Assembly (NCBI GenBank): GCA_038501785.1
Contig: JBAMJR010000051.1
Coordinates: 6,959,501-7,023,500, forward strand
Origin: Myoxocephalus aenaeus
Lineage: Eukaryota; Chordata; Actinopteri; Perciformes; Cottidae
Reading direction: 5' to 3'
Length of the DNA stretch: 64,000 nucleotides
Shown here: piece after piece, positions 48,557 through 64,000 of the stretch
Layout: each line of letters begins with the position of its first letter
Numbering within the stretch: position 1 is the stretch's first letter
Program-made: the position numbers and the translations under genes
The notes under the pieces: model-generated
What the model saw: the letters and a program-made list of their open reading frames with translations, nothing else
Databases searched by the model: none
Told to the model about the DNA's origin: nothing

Positions 48557-50036
48557 TGAACTTGACCCAGCAGAGTGTTTTGACAGCAGCTGTTAGACAG
48601 GCTGCTCTGAACTGACCAAAGGAGCACTTTCATTTTATCATTTGTGATAGAAATGTTCCGTTATATTGTATGACATGTTTAAATAAAGGCAGACTCATGA
48701 TCCTTCCACAAAAATCAAATACAATATGTTCAAATTCACTGGAGAAGCCCTTTGCTTCTTAAGCCTATTGTTAATAAAAGCCAAACAATGCAACTTCTTA
48801 CCTTACTGTGAAGCTTGCAGTTAACTCTGTACTGCATGTGAAGCTTCCAAGCTACAAACTCTCCTCTTCCCTCAGCCACCTGCAGTGTGCATCGAGCAAA
48901 GCAAACTGCCGTCTAGCACAAACACACCTTGTCTTTTCACAGCGAGGCCAGCGATAAAAATCATCCCCCAATACATGAACACAAAGACACCTTTAACAAA
49001 GGCAGTGATTCAATCTGCCCTCCTATCTCCTCTGCTCTTTGTATCTTCAGTGTCATAAAAAAGTCTGCTTCACTGGTGTTTGACATATGGATTAAAAAAC
49101 GGACCGCTGGGACAAACAAACTTTAATTTAAATTTTATTTGTTATCAATGCAACACATATTTTAGTCAGCAGTCTGTTTTGGGGTGAGAGTTTTTGTGTC
49201 AGTCATGAAAATGTTTTGGGGAGTAGACAGACAGGCATGAAAGGCTTAATATCACACGCTGTACCTGCCTAAAAAAACATTGATGAATAATTGTTGTAAT
49301 ACATTATTAAAATATGGATTTATACTCAAAGAGAAATTAAGCCATCAGTTATACCTGTGAGTGGGAGGATCATCCTGCATCTTTGACGAGGAGATCTTTC
49401 AGACTTGAAGTTAATTATATACTTGCTATAATTTGCAATCTTGCTGCAAATGTTTTACCAGCTTTGACACGTTTGCCATTACAGGTTTGACCAAATATTA
49501 AAGGATGAATATTTATCAGACTTTCACGCTCTCAGCCTGCCGCAACTTTTTCTGATGGTCCATTCATGTTCATGAGTCAACTTGATCTCTGAAAGAAATT
49601 ATCATTATTATATTTAAAAAAGATCTACTTTTAGCATTTTACCTAATTATTAAGTGAAATGAACTTTTCCTGACATTCTAAATGTGTTTGGAACATCACA
49701 ACTCGTATTCTAAATAACTCAAATCCTGTATCAACAGGAGTAATATATCATACAATACAAACACTTTATCAGCCTGTATTGCAATAATATTATTACCAAA
49801 TGTGAGTTAACTTATCTGCATTTAAAGACTGAAGATTACATTTTCTGTATTAACAATAGCAAAATAATAAATACTCAACATGTTTTTTAAAAACTGGAGT
49901 AGTTTTGGGGCCATTTCTTTGTTTAAAAGCATTGTAAAAGTATTGCGTGTGCAACTTTAGTATAAACAATACGGTGTCACAAATGAAACCAAGAAAATCA
50001 TTAATACTAATAACGAAGCCCACGTAGAAGCTGGAA
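48557..50036. other. sox8 upstream flank
   Basis: AT-rich sequence directly upstream of the sox8 promoter. No exon or element recognised. Proximal regulatory sites are likely here but cannot be named. Confidence 0.5.
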
Positions 50037-50104
50037 CCAATGGGGGCAAAGTGGTGATTTGTTCCAGCCAATTGCAAGAGGAGGGTGGAGTGACGGTTTT
50101 AAAA
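50037..50104 (+). promoter_or_regulatory. Probable sox8 core promoter
   Basis: CCAAT boxes lie at 50037-50041 and 50068-50072. A TATA-like TTTTAAAA is at 50097-50104. Order and spacing suit a start site near 50125-50135, which would leave a 5' UTR of about 265 bases before the ATG. No other such cluster sits closer to the gene. The exact start site is inference. Confidence 0.5.
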
Positions 50105-50129
50105 CTGCAACTCAAGTTGCTGGAACGTG

Positions 50130-50396
50130 TAGCTCCTTAGCTCACATTGTGGACCACAACTTCCACGACTGCATCTCCCATGACAGCATAGACAAGAGTA
50201 CCGACGACAAACAAACAGGAAAGCCGAAGGAAAACAACGGACTCGTACTGACTCAAATTGTTGAAGGAATTTACCGTGGCGCACTGTGCGTAAAAGGCGC
50301 ACTGGCCACTTCGCTGCGGGCTTCAATTCAGTGATTTTTGTTTTTATTTGAAGATTCCTTTTTGGGATTTCCATCCCCAAAGTGGCTGATCAAATA
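50130..50396 (+). other. Probable sox8 5' UTR
   Basis: The sequence between the predicted start site and the ATG. It contains a minimal upstream ORF, ATG ACA GCA TAG, at 50180-50191. An in-frame TGA at 50349-50351 precedes the main ATG, so the coding frame does not extend upstream. Confidence 0.5.
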
Positions 50397-50812
50397 ATGT
50401 TAAAAATGACAGAGGAGCATGACAAGTGTGGCAGCGACCAACCGTGCAGTCCAACCGGCACAGCCAGCTCCATGTCCCAGGACGAGTCCGACTCCGACGC
50501 TCCGTCCTCGCCGACGGGCTCCGACGGCCAGGGATCCCTGATTGCCGGTCTGGGCAAGAAACTGGACTCGGAGGATGACGACCGGTTCCCAGCTTGCATA
50601 CGGGACGCCGTCTCTCAGGTCCTTAAGGGATACGACTGGTCCTTGGTGCCCATGCCCGTGAGGGGCATTGGATCTCTGAAGAATAAACCTCATGTTAAGA
50701 GACCCATGAATGCGTTCATGGTTTGGGCGCAAGCGGCCCGCAGAAAGCTGGCGGATCAATATCCACACCTGCACAACGCAGAGCTGAGCAAGACTCTTGG
50801 GAAATTGTGGCG
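50397..50812 (+). CDS. sox8: sox8 coding exon 1
   Basis: 416 bp encoding residues 1-138 plus two bases of Arg139. It contains the acidic/serine-rich N-terminus, dimerisation domain and first part of the HMG box, ending GKLWR at the conserved SoxE splice site. ATG 50397 is the first ATG after an in-frame stop, with A at -3; a second ATG follows at 50406. The GTG at 50382 that opens the frame is not a plausible start. The donor is GTAAGT at 50813. Confidence 0.95.
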
Positions 50813-52274
50813 GTAAGTCAACATTTTATTCGATAAAGAAATACGCAGGGATTAAGAGTTAAATGCATATTATTAAACATGAATACCTTCAAGGACACTC
50901 AGAGGCAATAATTTCATAAACATGCTCATATTTTACATCTAAATATGGATTCGACTGCATACATTTTTAAGTTTTTTTGATTTTGAACGTAAATTATTCA
51001 GAAAATTAATAATAAAAAAGAAAATTGGCATTTTCTTCTGACCCTCAAAAGTAAGCAGGGCCATCTATTAATTGTATCTTTTTATTGTTGTTTGACTGCA
51101 CACATTTTAATGTCTTGTACTTTTTTTTCACCATAGTTTGCTCTCAGAAGGTGAGAAGAGGCCGTTTGTAGATGAAGCAGAGCGGCTCCGGGTTCAGCAC
51201 AAGAAAGATCATCCAGACTACAAGTACCAGCCCCGGCGACGGAAGAATATGAAACCAGGCCAGAGCGACTCCGACTCAGGAGCAGAACTGGCTCATCACA
51301 TGTATAAAGCTGAACCAGGGATCGGAGGACTGGCAGGAATGACTGATGGACACCACCACCCTGAGCATGGTATGACATCAACATTTAATAGAAGAAGAAA
51401 TCATGTAATAGTTCTATTTTAGGATTTATTTTGTTTTAGGCGGCTGTAAATTGTTTAAATAGTTTTGTAATTAGAGTGATGAATCCTCATCCTAATGTGT
51501 AATATCATAATGTTTTCAGGGCAGCCCCATGGTCCTCCCACACCACCCACTACTCCCAAAACAGACCTGCACCACGGAGTGAAGCAGGATCTGAAACATG
51601 AAGGCCGTCGTCTTGTTGATAGCAACAGGCAAAACATCGACTTCAGCAACGTAGACATCTCTGAGCTCAGCACTGATGTCATCAGCAACATGGAGACCTT
51701 CGACGTGCACGAGTTTGACCAGTACCTCCCGCTCAACGGCCACGCCTCGGGCTCCTCCACCCTGCCCTCAGACCACAGCCACGGGCAGGCTCCGGTGCCT
51801 GGTGGGTCTTACACTTCCTCATACGGCCACGCAGGCGCCAACGGGTCGGTGTGGAGCCGCAAGAGCGCCATGTCCTCCTCCGCCTCCTCCGCCAGCGAGG
51901 TGGGCCAGCACCGGCTCCATATTAAAACAGAGCAACTGAGCCCCAGCCACTACAGCGAGCACTCCCACGGGTCCCCATCACACTCTGAGTACGGCTCCTA
52001 CAGTAGCCAGGCCTGCGTCACCTCGGCCACATCAGCTGCCTCGGCCGCGGCCTCATTCTCCAGCTCCCAGTGTGACTATACTGACCTGCAGAGCTCTAAC
52101 TATTATAACCCTTACTCAGGCTACCCATCCAGCCTCTACCAGTACCCGTACTTCCACTCATCCAGGCGGCCCTACGGCAGCCCGATCCTCAACAGTCTGT
52201 CCATGGCTCCTGCCCACAGCCCCACTGCCTCCAGCTGGGACCAGCCCGTCTACACCACGCTGTCTCGACCTTGA
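50397..52274 (+). CDS. sox8: SoxE transcription factor Sox8 (complete, 3 exons, 467 aa)
   Basis: Sox8 is a nuclear HMG-box activator of the SoxE group (Sox8/9/10), acting in neural crest, gonad, glia and other tissues. The CDS joins 50397-50812, 51137-51369 and 51520-52274 (1404 bp with stop). The SoxE dimerisation domain spans about residues 61-96 (DDRFPACIRDAVSQVLKGYD). The HMG box is about 100-170, with KRPMNAFMVWAQAARRK and the export-signal region. A basic PRRRK (171-175) ends the box. PPTPPTTPK is at 222-230 and the central activation motif around DISELSTDVIS...DVHEFDQYLP at 262-287. The SUMO-type IKTE follows, and the protein ends WDQPVYTTLSRP. Opening with MLKMTEE parallels mammalian SOX8 (MLDMSE), and GTASSMS, RQNIDFSNVDIS and the DSDSGAEL block favour Sox8 over Sox9 or Sox10. 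Human SOX8 has 446 residues. The teleost paralogue (a or b) cannot be decided here. Confidence 0.95.
50813..51136 (+). other. sox8 intron 1
   Basis: 324 bp, phase 2, donor GTAAGT and acceptor with a T-rich tract ending CACCATAG. It interrupts the HMG box at the position conserved in SoxE genes. Confidence 0.93.
51137..51369 (+). CDS. sox8: sox8 coding exon 2
   Basis: 233 bp encoding the rest of the HMG box (LLSEGEKRPFVDEAERLR onward), the PRRRK basic stretch and a His-rich segment (GHHHPEH). It starts with the last base of the Arg139 codon and ends one base into a Gly codon. The donor is GTATGA at 51370. Confidence 0.95.
51370..51519 (+). other. sox8 intron 2
   Basis: 150 bp, phase 1, donor GTATGA, acceptor TGTTTTCAG. 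Confidence 0.93.
51520..52274 (+). CDS. sox8: sox8 coding exon 3
   Basis: 755 bp ending at TGA 52272-52274. It encodes the PPTPPTTPK stretch, the central activation motif, a Ser/Ala/Tyr-rich region with an IKTEQLSP sumoylation-type site, and the C-terminal activation domain. GC content is high compared with the flanks, as is usual for the terminal exon of SoxE genes. No frameshift or premature stop is seen. Confidence 0.95.
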
Positions 52275-53824
52275 GGGGACAAGAAGCAGTCGGTTCGCAC
52301 CAGAGACTCATTCAGATTGATGCACTACTAATGAAGGAAGTGAGGGGCAGGTGGAGAAGTGTGTGTAGTAGGCTACCTGTGACCATTTTGAACCGTTAAA
52401 CAAGCAAAAGAGAAAAAAAAGTGCCTGCTGATTTTATACAAAGTTATATCGTTGTGATTAAAACACAGACTTGTTTCACAGAGACAAATTGTGTTGTTGG
52501 CGAGCCAAAACTCCTCCATGAGGACGTGTCGCCTACGCCTACATCCTGTACGCACCCCCGTCTTTTTCCAGTTAAAGATTGCACGTGTGTGCACATTTGA
52601 GGTAAAGCAAAGGCCTGCCACGGAGATTTGTAAGAGAGAAACTGTTTGGCTCAATTCTGTTGTGAAGCAGATGGAGAAGCGGATACATTGGAGAATGTAC
52701 ACCGGACCAATTATGTGAATTTGCAGTCAAATTTACATTTAATGGCCTGAGCTATATCGCAGCCATTTGCATCCGTCGACCAGTCTTAACTAAATGGCTC
52801 GTATGAAATCTTAAAGTGTCATTTTGGCATAAAAGTCTTATTTGTATTTATGTTCATGCATTATTGTTTTTTGTGTTCTTAAGTAGATAAACACATGTAA
52901 TGTGGGTTTGGTTATTACAGTACTGTTTGGCTTTTAATGAAAACACGGTACATGAAGTGATAATACAAGTACTATGATTTTAATGTCATTCCATTGAAGA
53001 TCATTTTCCACTAACATCTCCATTCCAAGTTGCAAGCAAACAGAGCGAGCTTGACCAGCAGACTCGCAGAGGACAGAACAGGTGTCTGCAAGCTATGCTT
53101 GGCAAATCGCGATTAGTCATGATCTAGGGTTAAAGGAAATGGGGGAAAATAACACCACACACTCTGAGTGACATGTCAGCTGGACCTCCTGCATACGTGG
53201 ATGAACAGCACACGGATATGTGCACGCACATGCATCTGTGTGTGTGCGTGTGTGTCAGGGAGATAGAGTGCTTCTGAATGTGTGAGACATTTCTTTGGGA
53301 AGAGATGCATATCTCATGACACCAAATGATAATCAACTCTTTCCTGAAAGTTATCTTTAAATGCATCCGTTACTCAAAGAAGAGTGTTTAGGGTTCAAGG
53401 AGGATTTAAGAGTGTTTGCCCATATTTATCTCATCAACCATCAAGTTCCAACTCACTGCTGCAGTCTCGCGCAAAGCGTTTTTGTGCCTTCTAATGCTTA
53501 CTGTCAGTATTTCAATATGAAATTGAATGATTAACAAACTTCAGACAGCACACAATCAGTAATCAACACCAGATATTCCTACAGTTAACTCCTGATTATA
53601 TCCTTAATTTGATATCATTCCTTACAGCCTTGGTTTTTAATATTCTGTGAGATGCTGTATGAGAAGCGTACGGAGCATCGGGCTCCGCGTTTTGTCCACA
53701 GGACTGTTTGTATATTATTCTGGTGTATAATTTTGAGAAAGGCTGTGAAAATGATCGTTGTTCCATTAACTAGAGTTTCATTCACACTCGCACAGCTAAC
53801 CCATATGCTGGCCATTTTTTTTTA

Positions 53825-53830
53825 AATAAA
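53825..53830 (+). terminator. sox8 poly(A) signal, proximal candidate
   Basis: AATAAA followed within 40 bases by TTTGTCTTTGTC, a U/GU-rich downstream element. Confidence 0.5.
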
Positions 53831-53953
53831 AAGATAATTTTTTCTTGATATTTGTCTTTGTCATTCTTATTTGCTTCCATTTGTAGTTTCAACTTCATGT
53901 ACATATTTGTTCTTAAATATATTTGGAAACAACTTGTGTATAGAACATTTATA

Positions 53954-53959
53954 AATAAA
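53954..53959 (+). terminator. sox8 poly(A) signal, distal candidate
   Basis: AATAAA with a GU-rich stretch about 25 bases downstream. This is the better of the two candidates by downstream context. Confidence 0.55.
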
Positions 53960-53980
53960 TTGAATGAATTGCACTAAAGT

Positions 53981-54213
53981 GAGCATGTGTATGGGTCTCC
54001 CATTGTGCTGGATACCAGCTTTATCTAACATCTGTACAGCTGTGAGGGGAGACCAGTGCGGCATTTAGAGAATTATTCTCAGTTTACCAAACAGACAGTA
54101 ATTAAACTTTCACAGAAAATGTAATTGGATGCTGATTGAATCAGGTGGACGTGCAAGATGTTTTTTTTTTACAAAATGCATGTTAATTTGTTTATCTCGT
54201 CAGTTTTTTATAG
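53981..54213. other. sox8 downstream flank
   Basis: Nothing recognisable between the likely 3' UTR end and the AT array. Confidence 0.5.
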
Positions 54214-54226
54214 TATATATATATAT

Positions 54227-54281
<55 letters not shown>
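54214..54281. repeat. (AT)n microsatellite
   Basis: About 33 TA units with one AA interruption near 54240. It is the only long AT array in the window. Confidence 0.97.

Positions 54282-58673
<4,392 letters not shown>

Positions 58674-58751
<78 letters not shown>
58674..58751. repeat. (GT)n microsatellite
   Basis: About 39 uninterrupted TG units, preceded by a short TATATA. Confidence 0.97.
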
Positions 58752-58754
<3 letters not shown>

Positions 58755-61700
58755 ACCTACAAAGTAAGTGGCTGAGGGGGCATTTACACAACCCTCGCTC
58801 ATTTTATCACAGTCAGACTCTGTGAAACTCTCCTGCTCTCTACTTTGAAATGAGCGACACACTGTATTTACAGACAGGGATCTCCGAACAAGTTGCAGTT
58901 GTAGTGAATGTGTTGAAACAAATAGAAACAAATCTTTCAAGATATTATTACTTTTTTTTCTTTTTTCTTTTTCTTTTCACTCTTTTTTTTTGTGCATTCA
59001 CACAACTGCAAAATACATAAAGCTGATGAATCATAGCAGTCCTTACCACCTCCCAAGAATCACAAACGTGGAGCATCAAACAGATATGAATCCTGCTTTA
59101 CCGCCTCCTTGACATTTTCCTCTCATGCAACATTTTAACACATTTAAGACTCAACACCAAACCCACAAAGTTGATCAGCTGCATTCAGTAAACAGGCAAC
59201 CTCAACAGCACTGCAAATAACCAAATAGAGCATATAATGCAACCATAATATTTGCTTTCACCCTCGGTCTTCCACTTCTCAGCTAGACCCCCTTGACTGC
59301 GGCCTCCGAGAGGCTGGGGAGCTGGGACTGAGCATTGGTAATGAGAGGAAGTCTTAGCCTTTTAGTGGTGGGCTGAGTCATTACAGCTGAGCAACAAACC
59401 TCAGCGTGGTTGCAGAGGTCACCCACTGCACAATGCTCTGGCGCCTCCAACCCGTCACTGGGTCCCTGACCGTCACTTGCTCTCACAGACAAGGAGACAG
59501 TGGGACACACAGAGGCCCTGCACTGTGGCTTTTCACCGCTGTGCTAGAGAGACCAGCAGTTCGATTTGACTGCAGCAGCTAAACGCGGCTCGATGCAAAT
59601 GGGTGCGGCCAGTTATATTTGGATCCACCGAGGCTGATGATGATTTGAATGAATTAAAATGAGAGCAGCTTGTTTGCTGTTTGAGGGCAAGATATGAGAG
59701 GGTGAGAGATAAAGCATACACAAACTTTACGGTTATGCTAGCTTGTTGCCAGCACATCGCTCCAAACTCTGTGTTCTACGATGGGAATGACGCAAGATGG
59801 AAGGGACGACTCAGTTTACGTAAATGGTCAAAGGTGGAGTTTGTGTCTGGGATCGTCAATCTTGACCACGATATAGCCAGTAATAAAAGACTGGGATAGG
59901 AGTGGAGTCGGTGGTTTCCAATCCTCCTTCCTCTACTCTGTATTCCTTAAGGTAATGTCATGTTTGTCTTGGCCTTGCTTCCCACGTATAGAATCAACTT
60001 GACAACAGTCAGTGCTCAAGGGCTATTATATTCTTAATATTTCTTAATGAAGCAACAATGATGTTTGACAGCACTATGTTGACTTTTCAGAAAGGCCAGG
60101 AAATAAGCATTATGTTTAACACTCAGTAAGGACACACACAGTCTGAACCCCGAAAAAGTAAAGGGCCTGGTTTGGGTTCAAAATCAACAAAAGTCTGAGA
60201 TCAAATGTCTGCCTGCTTAAATAGTCATTACGCAGCTTATTGGTTGTGTGTTCATAAAAATAAAGCTCAACAAAAAGATTCAATAAAACAATTCAAATCT
60301 CACGTGTGGTGTGTTACACGCTGGGTGCTTACATTCCCTCATGACCACAGATAAAAGTCTCCCTTACAAGTCTCTCCTCAGTTCTTCAGCCAAGAGTCAG
60401 AAGAAGGTCTCCAACGTGTCCAAGTTGCCAACAATCCACTTCCAGTCACATGTTGCATCCCAGCTAGCTGCTTCAGTGAAAGAAAAAAACCTGAAAAATC
60501 ACCATTTGTCTTGGTGACAGCGCCATGATGTCACATGGTTATGAAGTGATGGCACAGGTCTGAGACCAACACATGAGAAGGACAGAGAGAAGGCCGAGCT
60601 ACTAGAGGAAGGGGGACGCAGTGAACTCTCACTTGTGCCAGAAAGAGAAACTATTCCCTGTAGCAGCTAATGAGATTGAACTTTGACCCCTTATAGGCAA
60701 GAGGCCTGCTTCTCGGCTGACTGTTTTTATGGTTTCGTGGAGGAGGAGTGTGTTTGGAGAGGAAATGGTAAAGCTTTCCAATGAACAAGAGAGAATATAT
60801 AGTATGTTGCTACAGAAATAGATTTCATACTCTTATTTCAGACGTACTGTCGCCTGAAAACATCTTCCAAGAGAACTCTCGCTACATATATTAAAATGAT
60901 TCGATTAGAACGTTTATTCTTTCTCATGTTTAACTTTGATCTGGATATCTTTATATTGAGTTGGAAAAGCTATTATTATCTTTCTTCCGCTACGTTCAAT
61001 CACAAATGCCAAACATATGGTGGGCTACAAAGGTATACATAGGAAGTGCACACACACAGCTAGCCAGGTAGCTAGCATTTCACTTCCTGGCAGTGGAAGT
61101 GGGGTAGGATGGTGTGCTGGGATTATATGATCGAATGTGAAAAGTGATCTGCTTTTAAATAAAACAGATATTTCACTGTGGGATTTGCTGTGTGATATCC
61201 CTGAGAAGAGGAGCTCTCACTGCTGCAGGGGAGGGAGACTGCACAGGGCAAGCAGATGGGCCAGCAAACTGGTGAAGGTTACTGGAGGTCAGAAATCCAC
61301 GATATAACAGATTAAATCACTGGAGGTCAAATCCTTTAAAAGGCACCACAAAAAGACAGTTTTTAAAATGACATTTGCACTCAAGGTATCTACTTTGTTT
61401 TTATAAGCAGAAGTAGGAAGGGTTATAAGTTCCAGTCCCACAGGCAGGTGTGGTGATGTGAATGGTTAATAGTTGCTGTACAGTGCTTAATGAAATGATG
61501 GAATGATGCCATAATGTATGTTATTACAGTACCGTAGTTACAGCTGTGCTTCTTGTCACATTATCTGCCCTGAGAAAGGTTTTTGGGAGAAAGTTTGAAG
61601 CATGGCAGGTATGTAACATCTAGACAAGATGAGCTTATCTACATTTCTACTATTTGCTATAGAAGCCCTAATTCCGTTAAACATTACCTGAATGAGTGCA

Positions 61701-62106
61701 ACCGCTGACCAACAAACTCTCCAAGTCACCCTCTGCCCAAATGAAAGTGTAAATCGCAATAAATGTATCGACTGAATCTAATTCTACTCTTTTGTTTCTA
61801 TTTTGTTAATTGCCCTCATAAACCCATTTGGGATTTTATTCTCACTAACACATACTTTTTTAAATGATTATATATTGTGTTTACTCCTTCTGACATATCC
61901 AAATAGAGTCTAACTTACAACTGATGCCCAGCACACTTCATGCACTGCAACGTGGTAGCTTACTTTATTTATGCTGCTGCTTGTGGTTACTCAGGAATTC
62001 TGTGTTTCTTATTTCTCATTTTCCCATCATTCTTGACACTTACCGCTCTTTCTCAGCTTTGCTTTCCTTCCTCCACTTCAACTATAGGGTGCATAATGCA
62101 TGTAAA
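58752..62106. other. Intergenic block, no gene seen
   Basis: No exon, RNA gene or mobile element recognised. A T-rich stretch lies at about 58950-58992. Open frames are short and unconserved. Confidence 0.55.
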
Positions 62107-62126
62107 GTGTGTGTGTGTGTGTGTGC

Positions 62127-62200
<74 letters not shown>
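62107..62200. repeat. (GT)n microsatellite with GCGC interruptions
   Basis: GT units interrupted by GCGTGC near 62125 and GCGCGC near 62185. Confidence 0.97.
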
Positions 62201-63074
62201 AAACATGCATGCCTGCACACATGTAAAGTGTAGGATGGGACTAATCCCGGGGTGGCAGGAGCGCAGGGGGAGCCAGCACATGTGCAAATCTTTCAACTGC
62301 GGTTTGCGATGTTTAGTCTTGCTTCGTCAGCACTTCTTGAACCCGGTCCAGAAAAGCTTTCAAATCGCCCATAATTCTAGACTCCCTCTGCATCCTGAAG
62401 CACAATCGCCTTCTGCCCATGGACTTCCCCGTCACAAGACGAAAACATAACTAAAAGAACATAACAAAATCACCTTCATAATGGGATGTTGATTTTGTCA
62501 GGAGGTAAAGAAGAAGCCCCTTTTGGACTCCCAGGTTTTTGCTCTGCGGGGACTTTCCAAATACCTCTCATGATCTTTCATCACAAGGCAGGTTGGCACC
62601 ACCAGACTCGGGTATCACTTGCTTTTCATCCAAATGTCTTTCCCGCCTCCCTCTCTCTTGTCCCCAGTTCTCCTCTGAAATATCTCCAGGGCAGCTGATT
62701 TGACTAGCAAAACAAGCCGCATTTTGGCAGGAAGGTTGGGGGGTGGGGGGGATTCCCCTACATTTTTGGGCTACGGTTCATCTCTGGCGTCCCTGTCAAA
62801 CTACAACCCACAGTCATGTAATAACATCAATTATCAGCATCTGAGAGGATGGGAAGGTGGATGCAAGTCACATGCCGGTTTAATAAAACAACTTACATTT
62901 AGCTATACAGAGCAATACACGCTAATTTCTTTGAATTTGCATCATTGTTAATTTGTTGTTTGCTTTATGCTCTTCATTATATTCAATTTCAGACACAAGC
63001 AGTTAAATTATTCAGCACAGGGGCGGCCTCTTTCTTTGTTGTTTGTGTTTTCTTATACATCTACATCTGTGTAT
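62201..63074. other. Intergenic, no gene seen
   Basis: A G-rich run (GGGGGGTGGGGGGG) lies at about 62738-62751. Nothing else recognised. Confidence 0.55.
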
Positions 63075-63155
63075 AGTTTAGTTTAGTTTATTAACTGGAT
63101 CCCCATTAGCTGATGCCGTAGCGGCCGCTACTTCCTGGGGTCCACAGAAAGGACA
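63075..63155 (+). repeat. Dispersed fish repeat, unclassified (approximate ends)
   Basis: The stretch with GGATCCCCATTAGCTGATGC and TTCCTGGGGTCC resembles a widespread teleost repeat that I remember as the end of a longer element, preceded by a TTTAGTTTAGTTTA tract. It contains the 14-bp palindrome GTAGCGGCCGCTAC. Which end of which element it represents cannot be settled by eye. Confidence 0.5.
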
Positions 63156-64000
63156 ACATATAATACATACACAACGTGCAAAACATGACGTGAGACAAAC
63201 AGTTAAAAATAGTACAAACAGAATAATTAAAAAAATACAAAATATATAACGGACCTCAAGGACACACTTCTCTGCCCCTCACTCTCATCGTGATCTCTGC
63301 ACCTCCAGCTATAATAAACACTCGGTTGCAAAACACAGGACAACTGCTCGACACAGTAATAACTTTGCATCTGTCGAGCAACAGATGCAAAGCGGTCCGG
63401 TCACCCTGGTCCTCGGATCATAACAACAGCTGAGGCTCAACCACTTTCCTCACAGCAACCTCCGTGTCATGAGTGGCAGCATAATCTCAGATACAGTCCC
63501 TCCAAAGCTCTCCTGTAACTGTTAAAACATGTCTGTTCAGCCTTTTAACTTTTTAGTATTACCCGTCCACCGAAAATAATTTAAACATCCATTTAAAAAT
63601 GATCTAAAACATATTAGAATTAGACATTGTTCATCTCCATTCACAGATTGCTCATTATCCAAACCCACTCAACCCATTGAACAATATAAGGAAGTAGAAA
63701 CTGAGCCTCTTGTAACAGCTAAACACACAACACCCAGTGTATCTCGCCCACCTCCTGCACACACAAACACACTTCCTCTCTCTGCGCTGGGGGAACTTGG
63801 AATCAAACAGAAGAAATGATTTATTTAAAGTTCAAGGTGGGGAATGTGTGCGTTATCTTTACTTTCTCCTGGAAAACACAAGTCCCACAGGTGATTAAAG
63901 CTGCTCTGGAAGAGACGATGACCCCCAAAGAAAAGGTCACGTTTCACCTGTTCTCCCGGTTACCACAGAAACAACTGAGTAACATGACACTGTTGTACAC
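63156..64000. other. Intergenic to right edge, no gene seen
   Basis: AT-rich, with A-rich tracts at about 63185-63250 that may belong to the adjacent repeat. No gene recognised. Confidence 0.5.

Larger units (their letters stand above)
52275..53980 (+). other. sox8 3' UTR (approximate end)
   Basis: About 1.7 kb of increasingly AT-rich sequence with no open frame of note. It ends near the second AATAAA, which is followed by GU-rich GTGAGCATGTGTATGGG. Confidence 0.6.

Noticed and set aside
50059..50334. 91-codon plus-strand frame upstream of sox8
   Set aside because: It overlaps the predicted promoter and leader, has no domain, and lacks an ATG at its listed start (ATT within a CCAAT region).
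50382..50396. N-terminal extension of Sox8 starting at GTG 50382
   Set aside because: GTG is not a credible start here. ATG at 50397 has A at -3 and gives the family N-terminus MLKM, like MLDM in mammals.
59283..59510. 75-codon minus-strand frame downstream of sox8
   Set aside because: The composition looks ordinary, but no family, splice sites or start context support it.

Overview
The window looks like nuclear DNA of a teleost fish, most likely a spiny-rayed (acanthomorph) fish. The grounds are two vertebrate genes with short spliced exons, a Rex3-type RTE retrotransposon fragment, a tRNA-derived SINE with a V-SINE-like central domain, small hAT MITEs, and many long CA/GT arrays. The species assignment is inference. 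Almost all the open reading frames I checked are chance, including those made by CA/GT arrays.

Layout. Positions 1-7926 hold the 5' part of rab26 on the minus strand. Coding exon 1 is 7738-7926 and exon 2, with the P-loop, is 5724-5834. The remaining exons are not in the window, so intron 2 runs off the left edge. Intron 1 carries a tRNA-derived SINE (6028-6233). Intron 2 carries a 5'-truncated Rex3 RT fragment (about 4387-5360).

From about 8.3 kb to 50.0 kb there is roughly 42 kb with no recognisable protein-coding gene. It contains two related hAT MITEs with target-site duplications (9353-9577 and 22470-22750), an imperfect tandem duplication (11633-11781), a perfect 75-bp tandem duplication (31674-31826), an isolated CpG-rich patch (about 39497-39600), many CA/GT microsatellites, and several TAAT/ATTA-rich stretches that resemble non-coding enhancers.

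Positions 50397-52274 (plus strand) hold a complete three-exon SoxE transcription factor gene, recognised as sox8. It encodes 467 residues and has the SoxE dimerisation domain, HMG box, central activation motif, SUMO-type motif and C-terminal activation domain. A CCAAT/TATA-like promoter lies at about 50037-50104, and likely poly(A) signals at 53825 and 53954. From 54 kb to the right edge I see only intergenic DNA with microsatellites and one dispersed repeat.

rab26 and sox8 are divergently transcribed and face each other across the 42-kb interval. In human both lie on 16p13.3, so the pairing fits conserved synteny. The interval is the natural place for long-range regulation of sox8. I found no evidence of an undescribed biological system; the best leads are regulatory and structural.
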